Of a stretch of 64,000 nucleotides of DNA, positions 23,339 to 35,948 are shown one piece after another. The notes beneath the pieces are model-generated. The model saw only the letters and a program-made list of their open reading frames with translations, was not told the origin of the DNA and ran no database searches. The DNA is taken from NCBI GenBank assembly GCA_964019695.1, contig OZ026515.1:37712994-37776993 (forward strand). The letters run 5' to 3'. The stretch's first letter is position 1. Each line of letters starts with the position of its first letter. The position numbers and the translations under genes are program-made. Source of the stretch: Loripinus fragilis. Lineage: Eukaryota; Mollusca; Bivalvia; Lucinida; Lucinidae.

Positions 23339-24239
23339 CTTCTTAAACAAGGCTATTGGTATCATAATTTTCGCAAAACCTTTTTCTAAATTTTATAGAC
23401 GATACTATGATTTGATATCTAAATTCCAAGTTGGACTTAAATCTCTCTTGCACCATGGACTTTCGGAACCTGAATTCTATGGTGACTTGGTGTATAAATT
23501 GAAGAAGATTGGTGGCTCTAATAATTTTTCAGCGCAGTTCATTAAAAAATAAATTCCCATTAAAAACGATTGGCTTTAACATTAATATATTGCAACAGAC
23601 TGCATGCTTGGTGGTCAACCCAAACACGATCGGCAACTTTGCTTTCCTCTTTAATTGCATGTCAGTGGGTCGGACTTCAGACTCTATGACGGTTCCTACT
23701 TAAAGACTTATCTTTTGATAAGATGGTAGTGGCCTGATGCTTTGGCTGTTTGTCAAGCCCACCGGGGTTTACCTGTTGGATTTCTTTTGCTCTGGCATTC
23801 AGTATTATTTACTGTTGAGTCCTTATCTTTGCTTTATCTCCTTTTTATATCTTGATTTATATGTTCTAGGAGATGATGCATTGATAAGTTAGGGGTCTTT
23901 CATGTAAATCAAACATCTATGTGTCTTGATCCACATCTGAACTAAGGGGTGACGTTGGTGCACCATTAAACCGGTTTGAGCTCTCCAGTAAAATATTTTG
24001 CTGACCGTTCCAAGGCGGTACTACTTTTGTTGATCTTTTATGTTTTTTTTCTGTCTTGTGTTTGCTATGCCTTTGTTCGCGTCTGTTTATTTGTGCCTTG
24101 TGGTCACCTGCTGGGAAAGGGTTGACCTCTTGGCTCTCGTTTGTGGTGTCTTACTGTGAGTTTGTTACTTTCCCATTGGTATCCTGGGTCAGGCGTGGTA
24201 CTTGATTGTATCGATTCCTGATCTTTGGACCCATACTTA
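23339..24239 (+). mobile_element. Inverted 5'-truncated Naiad copy (RT C-terminus plus 3' UTR)
   Basis: Starts in LLKQGYWYHNFRKTFSKFYR, continues through LSEPEFYGDLVYKLKKIGG and the final coding segment ending TVPT near 23700, then about 530 bp of 3' untranslated region that mirrors 19201-19686 of the main copy. It lies head to head with the main copy, the junction falling near 23338. Stops and frameshifts are present (for example TAA near 23550). Confidence 0.85.
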
Positions 24240-24363
24240 CTTTTACCATAGTGTCAAAATAAACATTATTAATGTTTAAAATATCGTCCAAATATCTGGA
24301 TGTAGTGTTAAAAGCATCAATAAGATCAGCCTGCTTATCATCAGAAAGAGACATCATAAAGTC
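24240..24363 (-). mobile_element. 124-bp Naiad fragment spanning RT motif C
   Basis: The minus strand repeats DFMMSLSDDKQADLIDAFNT and TSRYLDDILNINNVYFDTMV, nearly identical to 20848-20966 of the main copy. It abuts the 3' end of the inverted copy, making a third piece of the compound insertion. Confidence 0.85.
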
Positions 24364-24598
24364 CAAAGTCACATGCTTCCAACATATGAATTGTTCCACT
24401 TGGCATCATATTATGAGAAGGCGAACATTAGGATGGAATTACATATCAAAATGGCAAACTATCGTGCTAAGAGGTAAAGATGGACGAAAAGTAGATTGGT
24501 AAAAAGTTTCCGTGTATGCAGCTAATTAGCTGTGGATGCAAGACAAAATGTGTGCCAAAGAGATGAAAATGTTCTGAAGTACACCAGCTTGTGGATGT
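24364..24598 (+). pseudogene. CXC-domain tail of a HALTGCDT/CXC-type transposon protein
   Basis: CMQLISCGCKTKCVPKR is followed by a TGA in place of the expected Cys, then KCS, near 24508-24565. It closely matches the tail of the minus-strand copy at 18255-18360 (CMQPISCLCKTKCMSM). The preceding bases (24380-24500) look like the region upstream of the tail but are too decayed to read in one frame. The LTR element inserted directly downstream. Confidence 0.5.
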
Positions 24599-24754
24599 TG
24601 AAATGACTCAAGCTTTGTGTTTTACATGTTTAATGGTACAGTATGGTAATCAGTGTTGCACAATGGTAACTAAGTAGCTGACGTCATAAACGTAACGTCA
24701 TGTGACGTTATTGTGTGGGTAATGCCCAGTCATGCAACATACAAGGATATTACA
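24599..24754 (-). repeat. 3' LTR (left LTR)
   Basis: 156 bp, starts TG and ends CA on either strand, with about 90% identity to the right LTR by eye. Contains GACGTCATAAACGTAACGTC-like CRE-type palindromes that may be part of the promoter. Confidence 0.88.
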
Positions 24755-24769
24755 TTTCTCCCATTTTTT
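24755..24769 (-). promoter_or_regulatory. Polypurine tract of the LTR element
   Basis: Reads AAAAAATGGGAGAAA on the minus strand, immediately upstream of the 3' LTR, where plus-strand DNA synthesis is primed in LTR retrotransposons. Confidence 0.75.
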
Positions 24770-24829
24770 AAAAGAGAGAAAGACTAAATAAAATGTCTCT
24801 GAATCAAACAACATTATGTCATGCTTCAG

Positions 24830-25072
24830 ATACATTAATTATGTTCTAAGCAGTTCTTTTCCTAAGCCTTCTCTTCTCAAATTTCTTAGGTCTGTGATTC
24901 CCTGATTGGCTTGATTTCATTCTGAATTCTAGTATAGAAACAGTTTGTTCTAAATCCTGTATTTGTTTTTCCACTTATAAGCAATATCTTTTAACCTTTC
25001 AATTTCCAATCTTACTTCATCTGCTTTAAAGCTGCTTTCATTATCATTTTGACCGTAAACCACTGTCTTCGC
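24830..25072 (-). pseudogene. C-terminal coiled-coil and basic tail of the LTR element's protein
   Basis: Minus-strand frames read YDAKTVVYGQNDNESSFK, VRLEIERLKDIAYKWKNK, then with one frame change QIQDLEQTVSILEFRMKSS and a basic end KKFEKRRLRKRTA before a stop. The heptad-like spacing of Leu and Ile suggests a coiled coil. It lies between the LINE and the 3' LTR. I do not know which part of the polyprotein it belonged to. Confidence 0.4.
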
Positions 25073-26499
<1,427 letters not shown>

Positions 26500-26501
26500 G
26501 G

Positions 26502-28260
26502 TTATTGATCAGCAGTTGATCTCACAAGTTTGGATGTCGACACTAGTTTGTTCACTTGCTGTTCATTCAGATGTTTTGTCACATCAATGATTTCATCACA
26601 CTCTTGTAACCTTGCAGAGTGCGAGTCTCTTGTCCCGTATAAGCCCTGATTGTCTTCCTTCTGTTTTACCCTCCTTATTTTAAGATGTCCCACATATTTG
26701 GCTGGAATTTCGTTATCATATTCTTCCTCATTTCTTGATACTAATTCCGTTCTCTTCCGCTTGAACATGTTGGTTTCAGGCACAATATTGTGTGGTATAT
26801 ATATATATGTCTTCCTTTCTGTATCGTTTTGTTCTACAAACCACTGCAAATGGTCTCTCTTGCTACATTTATAACATCTCTTGCTATATGCTGGACATTC
26901 TCTGCCTTTTATATGTACTCCTGATAAGCCACAATAGCCACATGGATTGTCTTAATTATTTACGCAGGTTTGCTGAAAATAACGTCTTCTTACCTAATTT
27001 TCAGATTCATTGTATCGCTTACCAGCTATCTGTAAAGATATAATTTCTTCTTCGTCAGCTTGTCTTAAAGATACTGATAGCGTCCATTCTTTTCTGAAAC
27101 ATACTGTAAAAGGTTATCATTTCTAACGGTCATAATCAACTGCTCTAGCAGTCTTTCGTCATAGTTGTCTCCAAACTCGCATTCTTGAGCTTTTTCTCTT
27201 AATCGTGCTGCATATGCAACTGTTCAGGTTTCACTGTACGATTAGGCACCGTGAGTGTGGGTGCAATAAGGTTTATGAGCATTAGAAACAAGTACGGTCG
27301 TACTTTGGTCAACCCCAATTTTTGCTCTGCTGATACCAGGTCATGATTTATTTTACATACTAGAAGCTCTCCTTTAGCCAGACAGCTCCTGTAAGTTTTA
27401 GTTAATTCTGTATTGTTTCCACTTTGGGAAAAGTATTTTCCAGGTCAGTGTATTCTTGGGCTGGAGTGGCAGGAAATTTGAAAAAAAGTATGGTCTCCAC
27501 AAACTCTAAGATATTTTAGAAAATAAATCTGGCGAAACCTGGGCTTTCACTGTTCATTTTGTTTCTCATGAGTTTTTGAACAGGAATGAGTGTTGATTAA
27601 TGACCAAGGAGATGTCCCATAGAAACAACATGTGTATTTTGAGCATTAAACTATATAGGAAAATGCAATAGCACTGTGAGACCTTGAATTCTCCAAGTCT
27701 GGGTCTAATCTTTTGAAACAAATATCTTGCTAAATACTTGTTTTTTTAGCGAAAAATATGTGTTTAATTACTCCCATTGGCTTCTGGTATTCATCTAGCT
27801 TGCCATCTGGCTCTGGCAGGTATTTCTCAAGATATACAATTTCTCTACCTCCAAATATTATTAGGGCATCTTTCTTGTCAGTTGGGATATTTATCCTTAA
27901 ATATCTAAATTCTTTATCAATTTCCTCGAGCCATAGTTTCCAATCTTTTTCTGCATTATGCGAATCTCTCAGCTTAAATTGCTCTATTGGCAAATGTCGT
28001 GTTTCTGGTACGAATGTCTCATTTATATCAAAACCATATTTTTTCATTTAGCAATGCAAGAAGTCTATTTTCAACAGGCAAATCTCTCTCTCTTTATAGT
28101 TTTACTTATCTCTCTTTGTGCCTCTTTTCTTTTGCATGCTTATTTCTGCTACTCCATTTTTTTTCTTTGATTCTCTCTGCTTTCTCTTTATTATGCCTGA
28201 TGCTCTAGTTTCTCTCATCAACCATTTCTGCTTTTCTTCTTTATCTTCTAGGTCCCAGTT
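26502..28260 (-). pseudogene. Decayed Ty3/Gypsy-type gag
   Basis: From right to left: a Lys-rich segment EKQKWLMRETRASGIIKRKQ near 28200, a start MKKYGFDINETFVPETRHLP near 28045, KDWKLWLEEIDKEFRYLRI and EIVYLEKYLPEPDGKLDEYQ typical of gag of this kind, then in another frame AYAARLREKAQECEFGDNYD, ERLLEQLIMTVRNDNLLQYV, then two zinc knuckles near 26845-26940: CGYCGLSGVHIKGREC and CYKCSKRDHLQWFV, the second with Val where its last Cys should be. The frame closes with KLVRSTADQ at 26502. About 460 bp near 27230-27690 does not read as gag and may be an insertion. Gag would package element RNA; here it is split by frameshifts and cannot be made whole. No pol follows. Confidence 0.78.
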
Positions 28261-28275
28261 AATCCTCGTTGGCAA

Positions 28276-28430
28276 TGAAATGACTCAATCTCTGTGTTTA
28301 CATGTTTAATGATGCAGTATGGTAATCAGTGATGAACAATGGTAACTAAGTAACTGACGTCATTAACGTAACGTCATGTGAGGTTATTGTCTGGGTAAAG
28401 CCCAGTCATGCAACTTACAAGGATTTTACA
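28276..28430 (-). repeat. 5' LTR (right LTR)
   Basis: 155 bp, begins TGAAATGACTCAA and ends GGATTTTACA on the plus strand, followed by the target duplication GATGT at 28431-28435. A primer-binding site starting TGG right next to the LTR was not seen; TTGCCAACGAGG adjoins it on the minus strand. Confidence 0.88.
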
Positions 28431-28435
28431 GATGT

Positions 28436-29558
28436 GATGTCATTGATAGCACAAGTCCTACATATTTTACTCAAAAAAGTTCTGCTATTGCAATAATTAT
28501 CGAGAAATAATTCCTCTATGACAAACTTGGAATTATAACTCAGAAACTTACTCAAAAGAGCAGATCTTTTTCCAGTGCTATATACAAAAATGACTGTAGA
28601 AAACTTAACGACATCAAAATAGCGTCTATTTGTAGTGCATACTTGATCCCTAGAGAACGTGTATTTTCGTTGTTTACGACCAGATATGACTCAATCAGGC
28701 CTGCCCGCAACAGATCCTAGCTAGAGTCAGAATGAACAGTGCCCTATAATCAGTAAACAATGAAAATGCTAGCTAGTCAGACAGGACGGATTGGAAGCTT
28801 CTGTTGTTCTTTAACTTGGCCAAATAAAAATCCCATAAGTTTATCATGCCCGACATATTCAATTGAGAATTACCCATGCTCGTACATACTGACCCTTATG
28901 TGTCGTACAAAGACTTTTTCTCTCATATAATGGCCATGGATGGGGTCATTTTTGTCACACTGAGACATTTCTAGTTTACTGCTAGTTATCAATTATATAC
29001 CTATATTTCCTTTAGTTAGGCTATTTGCTGCACTCATACGTCCTACTCACCTATCATGATGTTTAATGGATATGTTAGGTATGCTGATCGCTTAATGTAA
29101 GCTATTTCCCATGTATTTTTACCAAAATGTGCACTTAGCTGACCTTTAAACCCGTCTGGCATGTAGTGACACTATTAATGTCACTATTCATTGTTTCTAA
29201 ACCATTCACAGGCAGTTCTATGATAATTTTGTATTGTTGAGTGTGTATGATACTGACAAAAGAATACTGCACCTAACATAACATACTTTTATTCATGAAA
29301 TTTGCACTTAAATGACCATTAACCTTGCACAGGCCTACGCTCAGTTCTTGTCTAGGTTATGTATTAAATATATACAACAAGTATCTCCAGTACATTCTGT
29401 ATGATTTCAGTGAATTTAATGGATGCTTTATAGGCAGGAGATGACATAGAAAGGAGTGTTTTGTCTAATATGTTGTTATTTTGCACCCAGTTGACCTTCG
29501 ACCTAATTCTGAGTCATAGGTTCATTTTCAGACTAGGCATACACCCATATCGGTTTTA
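28436..29558. other. No feature recognised
   Basis: Ordinary sequence to the right of the LTR element; no coding frame, repeat or RNA gene seen. Confidence 0.4.
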
Positions 29559-29762
29559 CTACTGTCGCATATTGGAACATATTTGGCATAGACTCCAGCT
29601 TCTATCCCATTTGGCTATTGGAAGTTTTTTTATTCGTGAAATGGACTGATACGCTAAACCCAGATCAGCCGCTACCTTTTTTGATGTTACCTTACACTTA
29701 ATTTTACAACGTTGGACGACAGTCTCTGCAAAATCGACTGGCGAACGCAAAGCTATAATCAT
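29559..29762 (-). pseudogene. Possible transposase helix-turn-helix fragment
   Basis: The frame contains TVVQRCKIKCKVTSKKVAAD and LGLAYQSISRIKK, which has the spacing and residues of a helix-turn-helix such as that at the N-terminus of mariner/Tc1-like transposases. The upstream and downstream parts are not recognisable and no catalytic region lies nearby. It could equally be a chance frame; confidence is low. Confidence 0.35.
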
Positions 29763-29884
29763 TGTCTACAGAATCGTGTATGGCTTTGTTGACATTCCTT
29801 CATCTTACCGCGCTGAACAACCACGGAAACAGTCTGCGTTTCCAGATTCCATACTGTTGTTCAAAGGCTTGATGAACTCCGATT

Positions 29885-30432
29885 TTAACGTATTACTTGA
29901 CTTTTTGGTTACTGTAAAGGCGGCACCTCATGAATGCGTAATTAGGACTGGTCAACCTTATGCATAGATTAAAGCTGAATTATTCAAAAGCAACTGTATC
30001 ATCTTGCGTCATTACCTCAGTAAAGACGCAAAACACGTTATTTAGTCCTTAAAACGCCAGCAAAATAACTGCATCTGAATGTCTATTTAACATAAGCAAA
30101 GAGGAAACATTGTGGACCCAGATCACACTGCTCCTACAGGAGCAGTCTGTTCTGGGTCCACACTGTTTGTCTCTGAGGCTTCAAATATTTTAGTGGACGA
30201 CAAAAACATACATTTTGTGATTATGCGCTGTAAGGGCTAAGAAATTTGAGTTCAGTGTGTATACGGTTAGGATTTTCATGAAAAACACGCACGTTTGCGA
30301 GGCCGAACTTTACCAAATTATAAATAAAACCTGATTTCCCTTCCTTAGCAGATGAAATAGCCGAACCACGCCCAGGTATGAATATTAAAGTTGCCGCCTT
30401 TACAGTCAGCGATAAGTCAAGTAATACGAACT
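29885..30432. mobile_element. Possible MITE with CTGTAAAGGCGGCA arms
   Basis: GTATTACTTGACTTTTTGG and CTGTAAAGGCGGCA at 29895-29931 recur in inverted orientation at about 30385-30428 (TGCCGCCTTTACAG, AAGTCAAGTAATAC). The arms are about 50 bp and imperfect. A strong hairpin sits in the interior. Exact ends and target duplication are unclear. Confidence 0.5.
30111..30162. repeat. Long hairpin
   Basis: TGTGGACCCAGATCACACTG (then CTCCT) pairs with AGGAGCAGTCTGTTCTGGGT (then CCACA) with few mismatches and a very short loop. Confidence 0.85.
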
Positions 30433-30879
30433 TCTTTCCATCTGGTGTTAGTACACAATTACAGTCTTCCGGTTTGGTAGCCCACGAAAATAGTACCTTT
30501 AGAAATTTAGCACTTGCCGTTTCTGGGCCCTTTATGGCGTAAATGGGTGCTTTATTCGACTTTAAATGTACATGTGATTCAACATTGGTCTATGTTTGTC
30601 AGGCTGATGCAGAAAAATGCATCTTTGAGTGGACTATTTTGTCACAGACTCCCCGGCGCACTCCCCAGGTAACGTCTGACGCGGGTCGGATTTCAGCCTG
30701 GATTTTTTGACTGTTCCCCAAAGAACGGAGAATGCTGAGAAAACGAGATTATCAAGGTAGGTTGTCTTTTCACTTTTTTGATAGGTGAATGACAGATCTT
30801 GCCACTCACAGACAGAAAAAAGTCCAAGCAATGTCCTGGAAAAATTTGCAGATGCTCGAATTCTGCCTTTTTACATGGA

Positions 30880-31060
30880 GTTGAATGGGACCGATTAATT
30901 GTGCACCGAACCCATCTGGTATCCACCTGTGGAACAATTTGCCGGAAGTCCTCGTCACAGCCTCCTCCTTGGATGCCGCCTTCAAGAAAGGTGTACAGAG
31001 ACAAGCTTCCAACTAAATGTTTAGGCTGTTTTAAACTGTTATCTGCTTTTAACCTGTAAA
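30880..31060 (+). pseudogene. LINE ORF2 C-terminal fragment
   Basis: IHLWNNLPEVLVTASSLDAA and FKKGVQRQASN match the final WNxLPxxVVxAxSLxxFK block of CR1/RTE-type LINE proteins. Upstream coding is not recognisable, so this is a short 3' fragment of a copy different from that at 25073. Confidence 0.6.
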
Positions 31061-32035
31061 TATCTATGTGCGAAGATGCTCTAGAGTGAGTGTTCCCTGA
31101 ACTTAATCGGAAGAAGATTGACTCCGACGTAATGTCCTATTGCGTTGTGTTTTTACCGTTCGTAGAAGTGGAGAACCTTTTCTCGCTGTGCCCATTTCGT
31201 CTATACTGTTTAGATTCAAGTAGTTTTAGAATTCAGCATTCACGTTTTCTTGCGGTATGGCGGGATGATACATTATCCATATACATATTTGTATGCATGT
31301 CGCTATTCAATCTACATGCTTAGTGACTAAGCAGCTTGCCTCGACAAAAGAAAGTATACTCGACAGCAAAATAAACGTATTTTTCACGTATTGGGTGTTC
31401 TGTATCTAATCATCAAACCAGGTGTTACATGAATAATAATGATTTAATAGTATGAAGTTCATTAATGATGTATGGTACGTGTGCTCTAGCAAATGTATCA
31501 CAAACGGCTTTTGCTTATTCGAATATGCTACAATGAATTTAAGAGTTTTACTACCCGTTTACATGATTTATTACATTGCGCTATCATCATGATAACATTC
31601 AGCAAAGTCGGATTCAAAGCATTTCTTTTCCAACGTACACCATTGGGTTTTTGTGTTGCGTTTTTCGCAAACATTTCACAATAATAACAATTCACTGTGT
31701 ACATGTATCGAACGTATGGGTCTAATCAAACATATTCAAGAAAAAGTGGTACGGTTTCTAAGGTAAAACGAGTGTTGGACAATGACTTCTGGTGCAAACC
31801 GCAGAAAAACAGGATTGTAAGAACAGATGACATTCAAGTACAAAACTTTTCACAAAAATGGTATTTAGTTGGAGTATTATAATAAGTTAAATCTATGTTT
31901 GTTTTGATTATACAGTTTGGATCGGATCAATACGCAAGCGATAATGCGGGCGATAACTAAATTATCAGAAGACGGAACACAGCAAAAAAGTTTGACATTC
32001 AGTAATTTACAGTAATGACTGTAATCAACGTGCGT
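31061..32035. other. No feature recognised
   Basis: Several 60-77 codon frames occur on the plus strand without recognisable motifs. Confidence 0.4.
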
Positions 32036-33160
32036 ATCCAGCAGGCACATGACGTCGAAACACCGTCGTATCAACGTCGATACGACGTCACGTCGCATCG
32101 ACGTTGGTGCAACGTTGTTTTAAGTTTGTTTGCCTGTGTCGTTGGCGATCAACTTGGACATAGTGGATCACGCCACAAGGTTGTGTGCATCTCATTGCAA
32201 TGAGTGATACATACCAGATTCGACGATTTTCGAGCCGCGCGTGAAACGAGTGATTTATAGAGAATGCGACCAGCGAATGCTCAGACGAACCTTTGCATCC
32301 GCAAGTCTCGTCAGAGCCTTCCCTGTTCAGAAAAAAAGGCACTGTATCCCCACTGGATAGCAGGACATTGATGTTTGTTTGTTTGATTTGATTGTTTACG
32401 TCCCATCAACAATATTTCAGTTAATTTTTGACGGGTCTTCCTGGGTTGAACAAGTACTAAGCTAGGTTACTGTAACATTAAGCATAACTTTACGCCAAAT
32501 CTGGTGCCAGCTGAACTATCACTGCAACCTCTCAACTGCTTTAAAGGCTATTTTATTTTCTATTGTATTAATTACTTCAACCATAAAAGGTATACCTTTT
32601 TCACATTCAACACTAGAGCAATGTTCGGCTAAAATTGTTTTAGTAGAAAAGAACGTGTAAGTTTACACCATTGACGTTCAGTCCAGCTGTCACCTCCTTC
32701 ACTTTCTACAGTGTGTTCATGAAGAGAAATAATGCATATGCGATAAGGACTTTTTCTAATAGCCTAGCCGACATGAACCACGGACAGGCATATGTTCGGG
32801 ATTTTCGACCAGGTTAAACTCAAACCAGCGTGCTCGGCTACAGTGTCTGTTTAGGTAAAATCAAACCAATAATTAGCCAGTATACATATGTTTCGGTCTA
32901 GATAGTGAAAAATTAATGCGCTGCTCGGAATGCACGGATGCGCATTTGTTGTTCGTATATTGCATAACTATGTTTTCTCGTGTTTCGTCCTACATTGTCC
33001 AGGGGTCGTATAGGTTTCGTGTTGATAATATATTAATACAGTTGTTGGATATTCTTAACCGTTTGTAAGTTATGTTATTACATTATGCAAACAACGTCGA
33101 TGCGATGTCATGGCGTCACACCGACATCAAAACGTCGTTGTTTTACGTGTTCCTATTTGG
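32036..33160. mobile_element. Possible element with CGTCG-rich ends
   Basis: The left end (32038-32120) is rich in ACGTCG words, including CGTCGCATCGACGTTG, and the right end (33090-33150) carries CAACGTCGATGCGATGTC in inverted orientation. ACGTCG words are otherwise rare here. The interior holds part of a SINE. Ends are not defined to the base. Confidence 0.4.
32372..32475 (-). repeat. SINE, 3' half
   Basis: TTTGTTTGTTTGATTTGATT, TTTACGTCCCATCAAC, AATATTTCAGTTA and TTGAACAAGTACTAAGCTAG match the fuller minus-strand SINE at 39845-40048. The tRNA head is missing. Confidence 0.75.
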
Positions 33161-33170
33161 TTCCGATATA

Positions 33171-33300
33171 TAGAGGATCTTACATGAGTGTTCATGTTTT
33201 ATTGAGTTAGGGAAAAGAGATAAAATGCGAGGCTTGTCGAGTATTAAATCTCTTTTTCGCAACGAGTTAAATAAATTTAATAATACAAGAGCACGAATTT
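33171..33300. repeat. Repeat fragment R3, copy b
   Basis: TATAGAGGATCTTACATGAG, AAATGCGAGGCTTGTCGAG and CTTTTTCGCAACGAG match 8893-9003. Confidence 0.6.
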
Positions 33301-33895
33301 TAGATGCTATTTATCATGTGACATTACGAATATATTGAAATTTCATTTCTGACGTTAAAACGTTATCATTTTGTCATTAAGTACGCAACGTTGTGTAAGA
33401 AACAGGTCAGCTCCAGTAGTGAATTGTTGTGTAATTATTCACTGATTGGAGGTCAGTTGTTAAGAAGATCAAATCACGAGCGCGCAACTGTAATGGCGTG
33501 TCATTTTTTGTGTGTCCGAGACATGGGCCATATGATTGCATGAAATGAGTGAATAATGCTTTTAGATGCTGATAGCTTTGTTTTTGCATGGTTTCATGGT
33601 GTTTAAAGGTGCATTTGCGGCTTCTCGCTGTTAATTTTTTACCACAATATTTTATTACTCTACTCTTTAGCTTAACATGTTTTCTAACGATTACAAGAAG
33701 GAAACGGCCCAAGAGTGGCCCAAAAACCCGCTTTCAGAGCGATTTCTATACTTTGTTAATTCTTTGCGTCCCTCCAATAATTCTCGGGCAAGTTTTACGG
33801 TATTTACCGACAGTAGTGGCTATTCATATGAACTCTTACGTGACCTCTTATGACCCATGCGCCGATGCGATCGAGTGAAGCGCAGCAAAAAAAAA

Positions 33896-34104
33896 ATGGC
33901 GGAAATTGAACATGTCAAAAGTGCAAGAGTTGGAAGACCTTACCGCCTCACATCTTCTGCCACAAAAAGAGAGAAATCAGAGAACGACGCTAAATGTAAT
34001 AGAAGTAGAATAAATATCGGTGAAGAATTCGGTCGCTGGACTGACCTGAAAACCCGTTTCGGACTGAAGACACGCGCAGAGGTGGGGACGATTTTACTTG
34101 ACAG
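33896..34104 (+). CDS. Candidate first coding exon, conserved F-x-R-W module protein
   Basis: The frame starts at an ATG with a good initiation context (A at -3, G at +4, AAAAATGGCGG) and runs 69 codons plus two bases to a GT donor in GACAG|GTAGGC. The exon begins MAEIEHVKSARVGRPYRL, has a basic middle (TKREKSENDAKC), and ends RINIGEEFGRWTDLKTRFGL followed by KTRAEVGTILLD. An IGxxFxRWxxLxxxxGxKTxAEVAxxLLD pattern recurs, as I remember it, in many uncharacterised metazoan proteins, some with further DNA-binding domains. Upstream 33407-33880 is less AT-rich than the surroundings and could hold a promoter. I found no following exon before the window's later repeats, so this may be a gene with a long intron, a retained exon, or a remnant. 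Function is not known. Confidence 0.5.
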
Positions 34105-34517
34105 GTAGGCTTATTACAAAAAGTCATATTTAGCCCGGACATGCTTATCTACTATTCTACAGCCGGTGAGACTGTCATTATTGTGTTTTTAAACGTTGTC
34201 GTTCACCAAAAGCGCTTGTTTAGTATTGAAACACTTGCAAAGAAATACTTCTAGCAAACTGTTTATGTGCTATTATTGGACGGGGCTCCGAAGGGGGATT
34301 TTAACTTTTCGTTTACGAAAAAACATGCGCTAGCCTTTTTGTTGCTACATGGCTTCTTGCTTGGTCAGAAAAACAATATAAGTCATAACATTCAAAATGT
34401 CTGGTAAAATGGTATCAAATTTAGGCCAGTTTGTTTTCATGTTTTCGTTTATAAATAAGTATTTCATTCGTAACAAGTAGTAGCTTTTGAAAATAGTGTC
34501 GCTCCTGTTTCGCTTTA

Positions 34518-34518
<1 letters not shown>

Positions 34519-34590
<72 letters not shown>
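34519..34590 (+). repeat. (CTAT)n microsatellite
   Basis: About 18 units of CTAT, followed by a diverged CATCCATCTGTCTATCC tail. Confidence 0.97.
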
Positions 34591-35418
34591 CACACCTCCC
34601 CCATCCATCTGTCTATCCATTTGTCAATCCCCTAACAGAGACACTAAAGTTAGGCTAAAAAATGTGCATTTCCTTTTGCAAAGTAAAATGGAATTACTGT
34701 TGTTAACACAGGTGTCAGTTTTATAACGACCGCAAGCATATCACACCCCGAGACAGGCGAAATATTGAGTTATGCATGCTTCAGTTATCAATTAAAAATC
34801 AAGCTTTGATCATCCAGCAATGGGGCGTAATCTAAAAAGTTAACTGTCAGAACCCCTTTTTTGACATTCTTGTTATTTCCCCAGCATGGCTTTATCTTTT
34901 ATGATGCCTGGTCTAAGTAGGCCAAGTGCTAAATCAAAATGTAAATAATTTCAAACCTAATAATTGTTCAACATAAACAGCTACCACCACAAAAACAGTC
35001 ATATAAATAGGACAGAAGCCATTTGTGTGCGTGCGTTCGCGCATGTGTGTGTGTGTTGGGGGGTGCAGGATTTGGTTAGTCCTGCGCCTTATCTAACGCA
35101 CATGGCCATTTTATTTTAAATGTAGAACGCAAATATTAAATTCCAGTTGAGACAACTCCGTGTGTTCGTGCCTCGTGAGCACGGTCTTTCATCCACATTG
35201 AATAAAAAAATGTGATCGATGTTTATAAGATAAACGTACCCTTCGTAAAGGGAAGCATATGGAAAAAAAATATAAATTAGTACGAATCCTGTTCATTTAC
35301 TTGGTCACATGTGAACAAATATGGCGCTTACGAATGTTAACCACCAATGCGTCATCATAAATATAATAGTATATAGAGTAGAGTAGATATCTAGTATCAG
35401 AGACTAGGGCAGTTGATA
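34591..35418. other. No gene recognised
   Basis: A short TG-repeat near 35041-35056 is the only structure seen; no second exon for 33896-34104 was found here. Confidence 0.4.
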
Positions 35419-35666
35419 CTAGTGAGGCTTGTATAGGGGGGTACCGAATATCCCATATCCCTTGAAGAAAACAGGCAAATATCCCTTATAAATTGGCAAA
35501 TATCCCCATAATTAATTTTCCTTCATTTTCAATATCCCTGGAAGTAGCGAAAATATTGAACCAAGTATCCCATTTTCCTTTAAGTAAGATGGATAGTATC
35601 CTATATCCCTGGAAGTAAAATGGCAAATATCCTGTATCCCTAAAACACCTATACAAGCCTCACTAG
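35419..35666. mobile_element. MITE with CTAGTGAGGCTTGTATAGG ends and TA duplication
   Basis: Left CTAGTGAGGCTTGTATAGG mirrors right CCTATACAAGCCTCACTAG, and TA flanks both ends (35417-35418 and 35667-35668), as for Tc1/mariner-type insertions. The 248-bp interior repeats AAATATCCC and CATATCCCTGGAAGTA-like words. Confidence 0.88.
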
Positions 35667-35948
35667 TACTGGCCTATTTCAACTTGTCAAGAGGATTAGT
35701 ATATGCATGGACAAAAGAAAAAAATGGGGAAAGATTTGTTAATTTTTCGCAGATGAAAGATATCTGAGACTGTCTTAAATCTGCAGTTTGGGAATTGCGT
35801 TACCCTATGTGTATTATTTGTTAAGAAGGGGTTCAAATATTGCAATTGCAGCCAATGTAAGAACTATAACCTAAATAACAAACCACACAAAAACTTTACA
35901 AGAAGTTTCTTTGCATAGAAAAAACAAGTGGAAAAATAAATTTGTATA

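Noticed and set aside
24560..24575. TGA in the CXC tail read as selenocysteine
   Set aside because: It replaces a Cys codon, but the copy is heavily decayed, has no SECIS context I can see and the family is not known for selenocysteine. A simple point mutation is enough.
28240..28275. tRNA primer-binding site next to the 5' LTR
   Set aside because: The bases next to the LTR (TTGCCAACGAGG on the minus strand) do not begin TGG and I could not match a tRNA 3' end.
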